A stretch of DNA of 64,000 nucleotides from Herbidospora solisilvae (GTDB lineage Bacteria; Actinomycetota; Actinomycetes; Streptosporangiales; Streptosporangiaceae). Both the position numbers and the translations under genes were made by a program. The stretch is taken from NCBI RefSeq assembly GCF_009901565.1, contig NZ_WXEW01000002.1:248001-312000 (forward strand), given 5' to 3'. Positions 42,778 to 50,552 of the stretch are shown here, in pieces; the stretch's first letter is position 1, and each line of letters begins with the position of its first letter. The notes under the pieces were generated by a model. It was not told the origin of the DNA and ran no database searches. It was given only the letters and a program-made list of their open reading frames with translations.

Positions 42778-42811
42778 CGGATCATGACGCCTGCGACTTA
42801 GGAGAGCCTCC

Positions 42812-43030
42812 TCAGCGGCGCTGCTGATCCGGTGGGGGTGTGGAAACGAGGACGGGACCGGGCTCGACGGTCGGTGTCGTAGAGCGGAAGATGACCCCCA
42901 ATCCGGCGACCACCAAGGCCACGAGGGCCACGAGACCGATCAGGGCTATGGCGAGGAACATGATCTCAAGCCAGCGATTGGACACATGGGGGAAGACGCG
43001 GTGGACGTGCTCCCCGTTGACCGGTGTCAC
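42812..43030 (-). CDS. Small single-pass membrane protein
   Basis: A 72-residue protein with a single strongly hydrophobic helix (about residues 23-48; IMFLAIALIGLVALVALVV) and a Pro/Thr-rich tail. The likely start is GTG 43030. No family is recognised. The outside or inside orientation cannot be decided; the C-terminal tail holds PPPDQQ. No operon partners are evident. Confidence 0.5.
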   Translation of the reverse strand: MTPVNGEHVHRVFPHVSNRWLEIMFLAIALIGLVALVALVVAGLGVIFRSTTPTVEPGPVLVSTPPPDQQRR

Positions 43031-43459
43031 GTCACCGATGCGAAGTGACAGTAGATCCCCGAACTTCGTCCGTCACTGCGAGCGCCCGTCGCCCGAAGCG
43101 CAGCGACCCGGAGCGGAAGCGACGTCAGGACGCGTAGCGGCCGGGGGGAGCGCGAGGGGGCGGGAAGCAGCGTGAACGCCTCGACATGGCGCGGCCGGAC
43201 CACCCTGAAGTGCCTTTGGCCGACGGTGGCGACTCCCTCAACCCGAGGCGTTCGGCGATCGTGATGACGACCGCATCACCGGGCCGAGAGCGCCTGGATC
43301 GTCGCACGGGGCAACCGGCGAACAACGCCTGGCTCCACCCCCGCGCCGCCGCGCTTCTCGCACGAGCGGGACCTGGACATCGGTCTCCGCACCCGTCTGA
43401 GGAACCGAGGTCAGCACAGGTGCAGGGCGCCACACGCCACCCAGATCTTCAGCGGTCTT
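43031..43459. other. 429-bp region without a credible gene
   Basis: Short open frames on both strands have poor codon usage and Arg/Pro/Ser-rich translations. The stretch at about 43060-43170 is purine-rich with GAGCG/GAAGCG-like short repetitions. No hairpin or promoter pair stands out. Confidence 0.4.
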
Positions 43460-44182
43460 CTAGCCGAGCAGGCGTTGGAGGCGGGTGATCTCGGCGCTCT
43501 GCTCGGCGACGACGTCCTGGGCCCAGGTGAGGACGCGGTCGTGGGAGCCGTTGATCAATTGGGTTTCGGCCATGGTGATGGCGCCCTTGTGGTGGGCGAT
43601 CATCAGGGTGACGAAGAGGGTGTCGAAGGATTCCCCCTTGGCGTTGCGGAGGTCGGTGAGCTGGGCGGGGGTGGCCATGCCGGGCATCGTGGCGTGGTCG
43701 GCGTGGTGGTCGGGTTCGCGCAGACCCTCTTCTTCTAGCCAGGTGGTCATGGCCTTGATCTCGGGGCCCTGGGCGTCGTAGATGCGGTCGGCCAGGGACT
43801 TCAGGCGGGGGGATTGGGCGCGGTCGGGGGCCAGCGCGGCCATTTCGAGGGCTTGGCGGTGGTGGACGATCATGTCCTGGACATAGCGGACGTCGGTGGC
43901 GTTGATCGTGGGGGAGGGCAGGGGGGCGAAGGTCTGGCCGGGTGTGAGGGTGGCGGCGACCTCGCCCGGTTTGCCGGGGACGATGACCGGGGCGTCGGTG
44001 ATGACCTTGGCCGGGTCGGTGGGAGACGAGCAGCCGGTCAAGAGCAGGGTGGCCCCCGCGATGCTCAGGAGAGCTTTGACCGCGGTGGTCCCGGCCTGGC
44101 GGAGCGGGAGAGCTCTGAGCACATGGGGATCGGCGCTCGGGGCGGGAACGCGGCTCGTGATGACGGCAGGAGCTCTGCGCAT
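43460..44182 (-). CDS. DUF305 family lipoprotein
   Basis: A 240-residue lipoprotein with the signal end LLLTGCSS (lipobox Cys about 51) and two DUF305 repeats marked by MIVHHRQALEMA and MIAHHKGAITMA, His/Met-rich helices suited to binding copper or other metals. ATG 44182 is used. It diverges from the LVIVD-repeat secreted protein; this pairing is common in actinomycetes and suggests a shared extracytoplasmic function, perhaps metal handling. The function is unproven. Confidence 0.88.
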   Translation of the reverse strand: MRRAPAVITSRVPAPSADPHVLRALPLRQAGTTAVKALLSIAGATLLLTGCSSPTDPAKVITDAPVIVPGKPGEVAATLTPGQTFAPLPSPTINATDVRYVQDMIVHHRQALEMAALAPDRAQSPRLKSLADRIYDAQGPEIKAMTTWLEEEGLREPDHHADHATMPGMATPAQLTDLRNAKGESFDTLFVTLMIAHHKGAITMAETQLINGSHDRVLTWAQDVVAEQSAEITRLQRLLG

Positions 44183-44408
44183 TTCGGTCCTTCCGGCTGT
44201 GGTCGCGGAGCGATTGTGCCTGGTCATGATGAGGGGAGATGTGCGCACCCGTCCCCCTTTCGGTCCTCCCGAGGAACCTACGGCCTGGGCTTGTGACAGT
44301 AAAGGAGACGGATCGTAGGAAATATGTGACATATTGACGACTTGCTTGAGAGCCTGAGTAAAGAAACCATAAGGGGTGTTTTCCACCTTTTACCCGGAGG
44401 TTCCCTCA

Positions 44409-45800
44409 ATGTCCCCCCTCCGCAGAGTTGGGCGTTTACTCGCCGTGCTCGGTGCCGCCGGAGCGCTTACGCTCTCCACGACACCGGCTCAGGCCGCTGA
44501 CATCCTGCCCCCTGGCGCTATCGACATGAGCGATAACGTTCAGCACGTCGCGAACCTGCCGCGACCCGACTCCCTGCTCACCACCATCAACACCGACATC
44601 GCCTTCCAGGGCGACTATGCCTACGTCGGCAACTACGGTGGCTTCTCCGTCTACGACATCAAGCACCCGAAGAAGCCGAAGCTGGTCAGCTCGGTGCTGT
44701 GTCCCGGGTCGCAGATGGACATCTCCGTCTACGGCAACCTGCTGTTCGGTTCCGTCGACTCTTCCCGCAGCGACGACTCCTGCACCAGCGTGAGCCAGTC
44801 GGCCGCGAACAAGGCGTCGTGGGAGGGCATCCGGGTCTTCGACATCAGCGACAAGGCCAACCCGCGCTACGTCAAGTCGATCGAGACCAACTGCGGTTCG
44901 CACACCCACACGCTCGTCCCCGGCACGGACAAGGCGAGCGTCTACCTGTACATCTCCAGCTACAGCCCGTCGGCGTCTTTCCCGGACTGCCAGCCGCCCC
45001 ATGACCTGATCTCGATCGTCAAGGTGCCGCTGAACGACCCGACCGCCGCCTCGGTCGTCGCCACGCCGAACCTGTTCCCGGACGGTGGCAACCCGGGCGA
45101 GAACCTCCCCTACCCCTACCGCACGTCGGCCACCAGCGGCTGCCACGACATCACCGCGTACCCGGAGAAGGGCGTCGCGGCGGGCGCGTGCATGGGCGAG
45201 GGCATCCTGCTGGACATCCGCAACCCGGAGGCCCCCGCCGTTCTCGACGTCGTCCGTGACGACGAGAACTTCGCCTTCTGGCACTCGGCCACGTTCAACA
45301 ACGAGGGCGACAAGGTCATCTTCACCGACGAGCTGGGCGGCGGCAGCGCCGCCACCTGCAACGAGGCGATCGGACCGAACCGCGGCGCGGACGCCATCTT
45401 CGACATCGCGGACGGTCAGATGACCTTCCGCAGCTACTTCAAGATCGCCCGCCACCAGGCCGACACCGAGAACTGCGTGGCCCACAACGGCTCGCTGATC
45501 CCGGTCAAGGGCCGCGACATCATGGTTCAGGCCTGGTACCAGGGAGGCGTCTCGATCTGGGACTTCACCGACTCCGCCAACCCGCACGAGATCGGCTACT
45601 TCGAGCGCGGTCCCGGTGAGAACCTCGGCGACGGTTACTGGTCGGCCTACTACTACAACGGTTACATCTACGGTTCCGAGTTCACCCGGGGCTTCGATGT
45701 GCTCAAGATCAACGACCCCCGTACGAACCAGGCCAACAGCGTGAAGATGGACGACTTCAACGTGCAGACGCAGCCGTCCTACAAGGACAAGAAGCACTAG
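44409..45800 (+). CDS. Secreted LVIVD-repeat beta-propeller protein
   Basis: A 463-residue exported protein with a signal peptide (about 1-30, cleavage after TPAQA). It then has repeats of the LVIVD type such as GGFSVYDIKHPKKPKLV, GIRVFDISDKANPRYV, GILLDIRNPEAPAVLD and GVSIWDFTDSANPHEI, suggesting a beta-propeller. Conserved HTHTLVP and HDITAYPE supply histidines that may bind metal. GGAGG precedes ATG 44409, and the AT-rich segment 44277-44395 holds the promoter. It is divergent from the DUF305 lipoprotein gene. Confidence 0.88.
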   Translation: MSPLRRVGRLLAVLGAAGALTLSTTPAQAADILPPGAIDMSDNVQHVANLPRPDSLLTTINTDIAFQGDYAYVGNYGGFSVYDIKHPKKPKLVSSVLCPGSQMDISVYGNLLFGSVDSSRSDDSCTSVSQSAANKASWEGIRVFDISDKANPRYVKSIETNCGSHTHTLVPGTDKASVYLYISSYSPSASFPDCQPPHDLISIVKVPLNDPTAASVVATPNLFPDGGNPGENLPYPYRTSATSGCHDITAYPEKGVAAGACMGEGILLDIRNPEAPAVLDVVRDDENFAFWHSATFNNEGDKVIFTDELGGGSAATCNEAIGPNRGADAIFDIADGQMTFRSYFKIARHQADTENCVAHNGSLIPVKGRDIMVQAWYQGGVSIWDFTDSANPHEIGYFERGPGENLGDGYWSAYYYNGYIYGSEFTRGFDVLKINDPRTNQANSVKMDDFNVQTQPSYKDKKH

Positions 45801-45813
45801 TCAGCCCTGATAG

Positions 45814-45842
45814 CGGCCCTCGCCTCGTTGGCGAGGGCCGCA
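45814..45842 (+). terminator. Strong terminator after the LVIVD gene
   Basis: A perfect 12-bp stem GCGGCCCTCGCC / GGCGAGGGCCGC with loop TCGTT begins 13 bp after the stop. No long T-run follows. It marks the left edge of the decayed mobile region. Confidence 0.85.
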
Positions 45843-45961
45843 TTCGCGTCCGATGGTCGTCTCCGCGAAGTCGCCTTCGGCCGGGTGCCGAGCCGAATCC
45901 GGCGGGGGAACGAGCAGCTCGCCATCTGCGTCTGGCAGTCCGTCCGGCAGAAGGGAAGACG

Positions 45962-46740
45962 GTGATCGGTCGGCGCTTTCACATGGCCTACACGATCCAG
46001 GGCGTGCGGAAACCGCTGGCGCGTAACGGCTGGTCCTGGCAGGTCCCGGCCCGACGGGCCATGGAGCGGGACGACGGGGTGGTGGCCGGGAGGGTCAAGA
46101 AGGTGTGGCCCTGCACGGAAGACTCGCGGCGGCCCGTGGAGCCTGGCTCGTCTTCAAGGACGAAGCCGGATTCTCCATGACGCCGCCGCACGCGACGACC
46201 TGGTCACAGCGCGGCCGGACCCCGGTGGCGCGGGTCCGCGGCCGCTCCCGCAGACGGATCTCCATCGCCGCGCTGACCTGCTACGAACCCGGTCGCCGCT
46301 CCAGGCTCATCTACCGGCCCCGCCATGACGACGGCCGTCGCGATGGGCGCAAGAACTTCTCCTGGCGCGACTACCGGGACCTGTTGATCGCAGCACACCA
46401 GCAGCTCGGTGGCCCGATCGTTCTCGTCTGGGACGACCTCAACGTCCACAAGGCCGCCGACCTGCAAAAGTTCGCCGAGGCCCGGGACTGGCTGACCATC
46501 TACTATCTGCCGCCCTACGCACCCGACCTCAACCCGGTCGAGGGGATCTGGTTCCCTCCTGCGACGCGGCCGGCTCTCCATCGTCGCTTTCAGTACCCCT
46601 GAACACCTCGTCCAGCGCATCCGGCGCGGCCTACGGCACATCCACGCAGCGAACTCATAGACGGCTGCCTCGCCGAGACCGGCCTGGCAATCAGGACCTA
46701 CCTGAGCAACCCGGCCACATCACGAGTTCAACCTCAGTAA
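45962..46740 (+). mobile_element. IS630-family transposase remnant with frameshifts
   Basis: A degraded IS630 transposase gene split over at least three frames. The first piece (about 45962-46100) encodes the winged-helix part with NGWSWQVPARRAMERDD. The second (46135-46555) carries the DDE core: FKDEAGFS (Asp), LVWDDLNVH (Asp) and PPYAPDLNPVEGIW (Glu). After another shift near 46555, LSIVAFSTPEHLVQRIRRGL continues, then IDGCLAETGLAIRTYL in yet another frame to TAA at 46738-46740. The extreme N-terminus is missing and terminal inverted repeats were not found. It is inactive. Confidence 0.82.
46655..46733 (+). repeat. Direct repeat copy A: IS630 transposase 3' end
   Basis: This 79-bp segment is about 89% identical to 48178-48255, with one 1-bp gap. 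It encodes the transposase C-terminus (IDGCLAETGLAIR). It ends exactly where the leftward qorB-like gene stops (TGA at 46734-46736). Confidence 0.85.
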
Positions 46741-47597
46741 TGCGGGGCGGCCGCGAGTGCCTCGGCCAGGGTCACGGGCGGGCGGCCGATCAGGCGGCGC
46801 AAGTCGCCAGAGTCGGTGTACATCTCGCCGCGGTTCATACCGCGGTCAGCGTCAGCGAGGACCTCCGCCAGCTCGGCGGGTAGGCCCGCGGCGCCCAGTA
46901 CCTGGGCGAAGTCGGCCACCGGGAGGTCAGCGTAGGTAACCCGCTTTCCGGCCGCAGCGGAGATCGCGGCGGCGAGCTCGGTCGGGGTGAAGGACTCGTC
47001 GCCGCCGAGCTCGTACACGGCGCCGGTGTGGCCTTCAGTGGTGAGGACGACCGCTGCGGCCTCGGCGTAGTCGGCGCGGGACGCGGCGCTGATCCGCCCC
47101 TCGCCTGCGGCGCCGACGACCGCGCCGTTCTGCAGGATCTGCGGCAGTTGGCTGGTGTAGTTCTCCAAGTACCAGCCGTTGCGCAGCAGCACGCTGGGGA
47201 TTCCGCGGTCCCGCAGATACGCCTCGGTCTCGCGGTGCGTGGCACCGATGACGGTGGTGGCCGTGTCCGCGTGCGTCGTGCTCGTGTACGCCACTAGCGA
47301 CACGCCTGCGGATGCCGCGGCGTCGATCACGCGGCGGTGGTTGGCGACCCGCTCGCCCACGGGGACCGAGGCCGAGATCAGCAGCAGCCTGTCCGCTCCC
47401 GCGAATGCCTCGGCCAGGCCGTCCGTGTCCGCGAAGTCGGCGCGGCGTACGGTGATGCCTCGGTCGGCCAAATCCTTGATCCCGGCGATGTCCCGGCCGG
47501 TCGCGATGATGTCCGCGGCCGGGATCCCGCGCCGCAGCAGTGCCTCGACGGTGAGCCTGCCCAGCTGGCCGGTGGCTCCAGTGACGACGATCGGCAT
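46734..47597 (-). CDS. NmrA/QorB-like NAD(P)H-binding oxidoreductase
   Basis: A 287-residue atypical short-chain dehydrogenase with the Rossmann motif VTGATGQLG (residues 4-12), TGRD, and the substrate-domain features TSTTHADT and LLRNGWYLENY. It resembles the QorB/NmrA-like quinone reductases that use NADPH. ATG 47597 is preferred, as AAGGAAGG lies 10 nt upstream; ATG 47606 is too close to it. It diverges from an HxlR regulator, the classical pairing for quinone/electrophile stress. Its 3' end abuts the IS630 remnant. Confidence 0.88.
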   Translation of the reverse strand: MPIVVTGATGQLGRLTVEALLRRGIPAADIIATGRDIAGIKDLADRGITVRRADFADTDGLAEAFAGADRLLLISASVPVGERVANHRRVIDAAASAGVSLVAYTSTTHADTATTVIGATHRETEAYLRDRGIPSVLLRNGWYLENYTSQLPQILQNGAVVGAAGEGRISAASRADYAEAAAVVLTTEGHTGAVYELGGDESFTPTELAAAISAAAGKRVTYADLPVADFAQVLGAAGLPAELAEVLADADRGMNRGEMYTDSGDLRRLIGRPPVTLAEALAAAPHY

Positions 47598-47709
47598 GAT
47601 GGTCATTCCTTCCTTCCGCGCGTGCCTCGCACGCCTGCCGCGGTCCGTCCGCCACAGGATGGAACACAGAATGACCTGCACACTCTCTGTTGGGGAGTAG
47701 CCACTTCTT

Positions 47710-47724
47710 GGTAGGGTACTTACC
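47710..47724. promoter_or_regulatory. Possible HxlR operator
   Basis: GGTAGGGTACTTACC, an inverted repeat with GGTA/TACC arms, lies between the divergent qorB-like and hxlR genes. It has the spacing and GTAC core seen in some HxlR/QorR operators. The assignment is by position and symmetry only. Confidence 0.35.
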
Positions 47725-47750
47725 GCAGCGAAAGCATTGAGGTGAGCCGT

Positions 47751-48155
47751 ATGGCTGCTGTCGAGAATGCGACCGGGCCCATGCCGTCATTCGATCCGTA
47801 CGAGCGCGGCTGCCCGTCGCGGGACCTGCTCGACCAGATCGGCAGCAAGTGGGCGGTCCTCGTACTGGGCGAACTCGGCCGGAACGGGACCTCCCGGTTC
47901 GGTCATCTCCGGCAGGCGCTGGCGGGCGTGAGCGAGAAGATGCTCACCCAGACGCTGCGCACCCTCGAACGCGACGGGCTGGTCAGCCGGACCGTCTACC
48001 CAGAGGTGCCGCCGCACGTGGAGTATGAGCTGACCGCGCTCGGCCAGACGCTACGGGAACCGCTGAAGGCGCTTACGGAGTGGTCCGTGCTGCACATCGA
48101 AGAAGTCATCACCGCCCGCGAAGAGTACGACGACCGCACTGAGCGCACCAGGTAA
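47751..48155 (+). CDS. HxlR-family transcriptional regulator
   Basis: A 134-residue winged-helix regulator. The N-terminal cysteine in YERGCPSRDLLDQIGSKWAVLVL is the redox-sensing Cys position of the HypR/QorR type, and the wing region EVPPHVEYELTALGQTL is typical. It probably represses the divergent qorB-like gene until the Cys is modified by quinones or oxidants. AGGTGAG precedes ATG 47751; GTG 47742 is an alternative. The gene pair sits between the two IS630 3'-end copies. Confidence 0.9.
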   Translation: MAAVENATGPMPSFDPYERGCPSRDLLDQIGSKWAVLVLGELGRNGTSRFGHLRQALAGVSEKMLTQTLRTLERDGLVSRTVYPEVPPHVEYELTALGQTLREPLKALTEWSVLHIEEVITAREEYDDRTERTR

Positions 48156-48177
48156 TCAGCGGCGGCCAGCGGTGCGG

Positions 48178-48255
48178 TCATAGACGGCCGCCTCGCCGAG
48201 ACCGGCCCGACAATCAGGCCCACCTAGGCCACCCGGCGACATCACGAGTTCAACC
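48178..48255 (+). repeat. Direct repeat copy B: IS630 transposase 3' end
   Basis: A 78-bp segment about 89% identical to 46655-46733, encoding IDGRLAETGPTIRPT then TAG. No other part of an IS630 gene precedes it, so it is a solo 3'-end remnant. It starts 22 bp after the hxlR stop and is followed by the palindrome CCACATGTGG (48254-48263). Confidence 0.85.
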
Positions 48256-48409
48256 ACATGTGGTCTAAGGGTGCGCAAAAGTGCTACCACTCTGTCGCGG
48301 GTCGTCACCCTCTTGCCCGCCGGGCCTGTTCAAACGCGCGGCGCGGTCACGCAGGTAGTAGACGACGCCACTGCTGCGACGGCACCCGCCACGTCCTGTC
48401 GACGAGCAT

Positions 48410-48791
48410 CATGCCTGTCTCCGAGGGCGATCCGGTCGACCAGCTTGAGGCGGCGATCCGGGACCAGCGCCTTGGTGATGATCACCTACGTTGCCGGGAA
48501 CGGCGACTGGACCACCCGAGTGATCGAGCCGCACGCCATCAGCTACTCCGACGCCGGGCACGCCGGCGTCCGCGCCTACGACCGGCTGCGTTCCGCGATC
48601 CGCGCATTCCGCGTCGACCGCATCGATCCTTGACGGTCCTGCCTGAGGCCTTCCGCGCCGTCCCGAGTGAGGACGCCCGGGAGCGCGCTGCTCTCGCTCG
48701 CATCAGGGCCGAGATCGCCGACATGGACGAGTCCAGCTACCACGGCAACAACGCAATGCGCTGGACCCCTGACTGTCCGGTCCTTCTCTGA
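48410..48791 (+). pseudogene. Frameshifted relic, WYL-like small protein
   Basis: Three reading-frame pieces read as one degraded protein: GDPVDQLEAAIRDQRL (about 48423-48470), then ITYVAGNGDWTTRVIEP with VRAYDRLRSAIRAFRVDRI (48478-48633), then FRAVPSEDARERAALARIRAEI (48640-48791). The middle part resembles a WYL domain (RxxRxFRVDRI ending). Two frameshifts make it a pseudogene. The original function is uncertain; such domains occur in mobile and defence elements. Confidence 0.4.
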
Positions 48792-48811
48792 CTGATTCCC
48801 CGGGAGGGCGT

Positions 48812-49110
48812 CCGCCGCACCGCATCGTGGGACCGCGCCGAATACCGGGGCAAGGACGGCCTCGACACCACCCTGGGGCAGGCCGAGCTCTACACCTCCA
48901 CCCCGGCCTGGCACGGCCTCGGGACCGTGATCCCCGGCGGCACCGACAACATCGACGACGTTCCTGATCACGGGCGGCATCCGGTTCGAGGGTCGAGAAG
49001 CGCGCAGTCCGGTACAGCTTCATGACCGACGAGGACGAGAAGCCCGAGCTGCGCACCGCCGCCGACCACTTCGTGACCGTCCGCACCGACACCGGCGACC
49101 CACCCGGCCT
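48812..49110 (+). pseudogene. DUF932 (phage/plasmid-like protein) remnant
   Basis: Two frames carry DUF932 hallmarks: TPAWHGLGTVIPGGT (about 48895-48940) and, after a deletion and frameshift, KRAVRYSF followed by ADHFVTVRTDTGDP (about 48995-49105). DUF932 proteins of about 330 residues are carried by phages, plasmids and integrative elements. Here less than a third remains, with no start codon, so it is a decayed mobile-element gene. Confidence 0.6.
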
Positions 49111-49277
49111 CACATCGAACTCCCCGCGATTCGCGGGAGCTCCCTGGTCGCGGCAGAGTACAAACGGCGAGCCCCGACCCAAGCGCGAGTTGGGACGGGG
49201 CTCGTGTCTGCAGCCAACCGACGATCGGTTCAAGTGGCGAAACGCTGGTTTGTCCGGATCGCCGGAGGCTCGGCCGT

Positions 49278-49430
49278 TTAGACGTCCATGCACCACATCG
49301 GCTTGCCGTCGATCGTGCAGGGGTACCACTCGCCGCGCTGGGCGTTGGCGGGGGCCGCGAGGACGGCGAAGGTGGTGAGGGTGACAGCGGCGGTGGCGGC
49401 GAGGGCGGCGGCGCGCTTGAGCGTGCGCAT
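49278..49430 (-). CDS. Small secreted two-cysteine peptide
   Basis: A 50-residue peptide encoded from ATG 49430 with GGAGAT at a good distance upstream. It has a textbook Sec signal: basic MRTLKR, a hydrophobic Ala/Thr/Leu core and AAPANA cleavage after about residue 30. The mature peptide of about 20 residues is QRGEWYPCTIDGKPMWCMDV, with two Cys that could form one disulfide and a GKPMWCMDV end. No family is recognised. It could be a signalling peptide, bacteriocin-like product or a small wall protein. It lies in the decayed island. Confidence 0.7.
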   Translation of the reverse strand: MRTLKRAAALAATAAVTLTTFAVLAAPANAQRGEWYPCTIDGKPMWCMDV

Positions 49431-49758
49431 GGGGATCTCCTGTTGTCGAGGTGTCCTTGTTGACGGATCTCAGTAGACAGGGGGGCCCTTGGGGATCACT
49501 TCCACGCAACTTGGTGGGCGCTTGAGCCCCAATGCAGACGCAGGTCACAGAGGTAAAGGGCGCCACGTCGTTGACAGGATGTCCTTCTTCGTGGGCGTTT
49601 CCGGAGACCGGAGTTGCGCGAACCCCTGACCTGCATGCGATCCCGAACTGCACGCCGAGATGGTCGTGACCGCAGTTGTCGGACTTGTTCTCGGCTCGCA
49701 GTCTCGACGGAAGGAAGCGATGTCGGTTCCCTGGCGGCCGCGGCGTCGGAGAGGCGCA
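49431..49758. other. 328-bp region without a credible gene
   Basis: The leftward promoter of the small secreted peptide must lie here. Short open frames on both strands have poor codon usage. Base composition is somewhat less GC-rich than the core regions. Confidence 0.4.
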
Positions 49759-50324
49759 TCAAATTCGATCCTCGATCGCGATGGCGTCATGGGCCTGGCG
49801 AAGACGTCCGCCCCACTCCTCGTCCGTGATAGGCGCTGGCTCGCCTCCGGAGAGGACCGCTTCGACAGATCCTTCACGCCGGCGTAGGGCGTATTCGACT
49901 CCGAGCCGGAGTTCCCGCCTGAACGACGTCGACTCGCCCTGTTCCAGTGCGCGGTACTCGGCGGGCTCTACGTGGGCATTGGCGGCGACTGACTTCTGAG
50001 TGCGACGCGCGCTGCGCGGAGCGTCTGCCCAAGTCGCTTCCACATGTCCCGTCGTATGGTCTGCGATGTCCATTCGGGCCGCGAATGCTCGCCGGCCGTT
50101 ATCGCGCACATTGTGCAACGGGACAAGGTCGCGGATGGCGCGGTACTCGGCGATCTCCGCTGCCTGCCTGGTGGGGTACTGATCCCAGGCGATGCGGTGA
50201 GCGCCGTACCACCAGGCCGAATTCTGTCTGTGGCTGACCATTCGAAGAAACAGGTCGTCGGTCACGCCTACGTAGAGGATTTCCCTTACCGGTCGTAGAT
50301 CCGATAGGTGTAGCTGCTGCCGCC
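49759..50324 (-). pseudogene. GIY-YIG nuclease-like gene, frameshifted near the N-terminus
   Basis: The frame ending at 49759 encodes ILYVGVTDDLFLRMVSH (YVG strand and catalytic Arg), then YPTRQAAEIAEYRAIRD (catalytic Glu), as in the short GIY-YIG proteins of actinomycetes. The first strand, SSYTYRIYDR, is read in another frame at about 50295-50324 and ends in TAA, so a frameshift separates the YRIYD and YVG strands. The downstream half (about 100 residues) is Arg/Glu-rich. The longest in-frame start, GTG 50265, omits the YVG strand. Confidence 0.6.
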
Positions 50325-50408
50325 GTGGTGGGGGAGGGGGTCGGGGGCGTAAGCAAACGATCTTGATCAGGCGGGTGGTCGCTCAGCAATGCGGCGATTG
50401 GGAAAGAC

Positions 50409-50440
50409 AAAACCCTCCACCTGATCATGCAGGTGAAGGG
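50409..50440 (-). terminator. Rho-independent terminator of tRNA-Val
   Basis: On the minus strand an 11-bp stem CCCTTCACCTG / CAGGTGGAGGG (one G-T pair) with a 6-nt loop is followed by TTTT. It begins 8 bp beyond the tRNA 3' end. Confidence 0.88.
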
Positions 50441-50447
50441 CTATTTG

Positions 50448-50519
50448 TGGGCGGTACTGGGTTCGAACCAGTGACCCCTCGCTTGTAAGGCGAGTGCTCT
50501 ACCGCTGAGCTAACCGCCC
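50448..50519 (-). tRNA. tRNA-Val (anticodon TAC)
   Basis: The minus strand folds as a tRNA: acceptor GGGCGGT paired with ACCGCCC plus discriminator A, D-arm TAGCTCAGCGGTAGAGC, anticodon stem CTCGC/GCGAG with loop CTTACAA (anticodon TAC, valine) and T-arm GGTTCGAACC. CCA is not encoded. It flanks the decayed mobile region on its 3' side, a usual place for element integration. Confidence 0.93.
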
Positions 50520-50552
50520 CGGACCGCTTACACCTTACGGCACTCCCCAGCC

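Noticed and set aside
43186-43488. 100-codon plus-strand frame near the DUF305 gene
   Set aside because: Poor codon usage, no start signal, and it runs into the antisense of the DUF305 gene.
44436-45797. 453-codon minus frame opposite the LVIVD gene
   Set aside because: Val/Asp/Gly/Arg shadow translation; the plus-strand protein has a signal peptide and repeats.
45801-46000. Left attachment repeat matching the tRNA-Val 3' end
   Set aside because: No copy of the T-arm or acceptor sequence was found in this interval or elsewhere in the decayed region.
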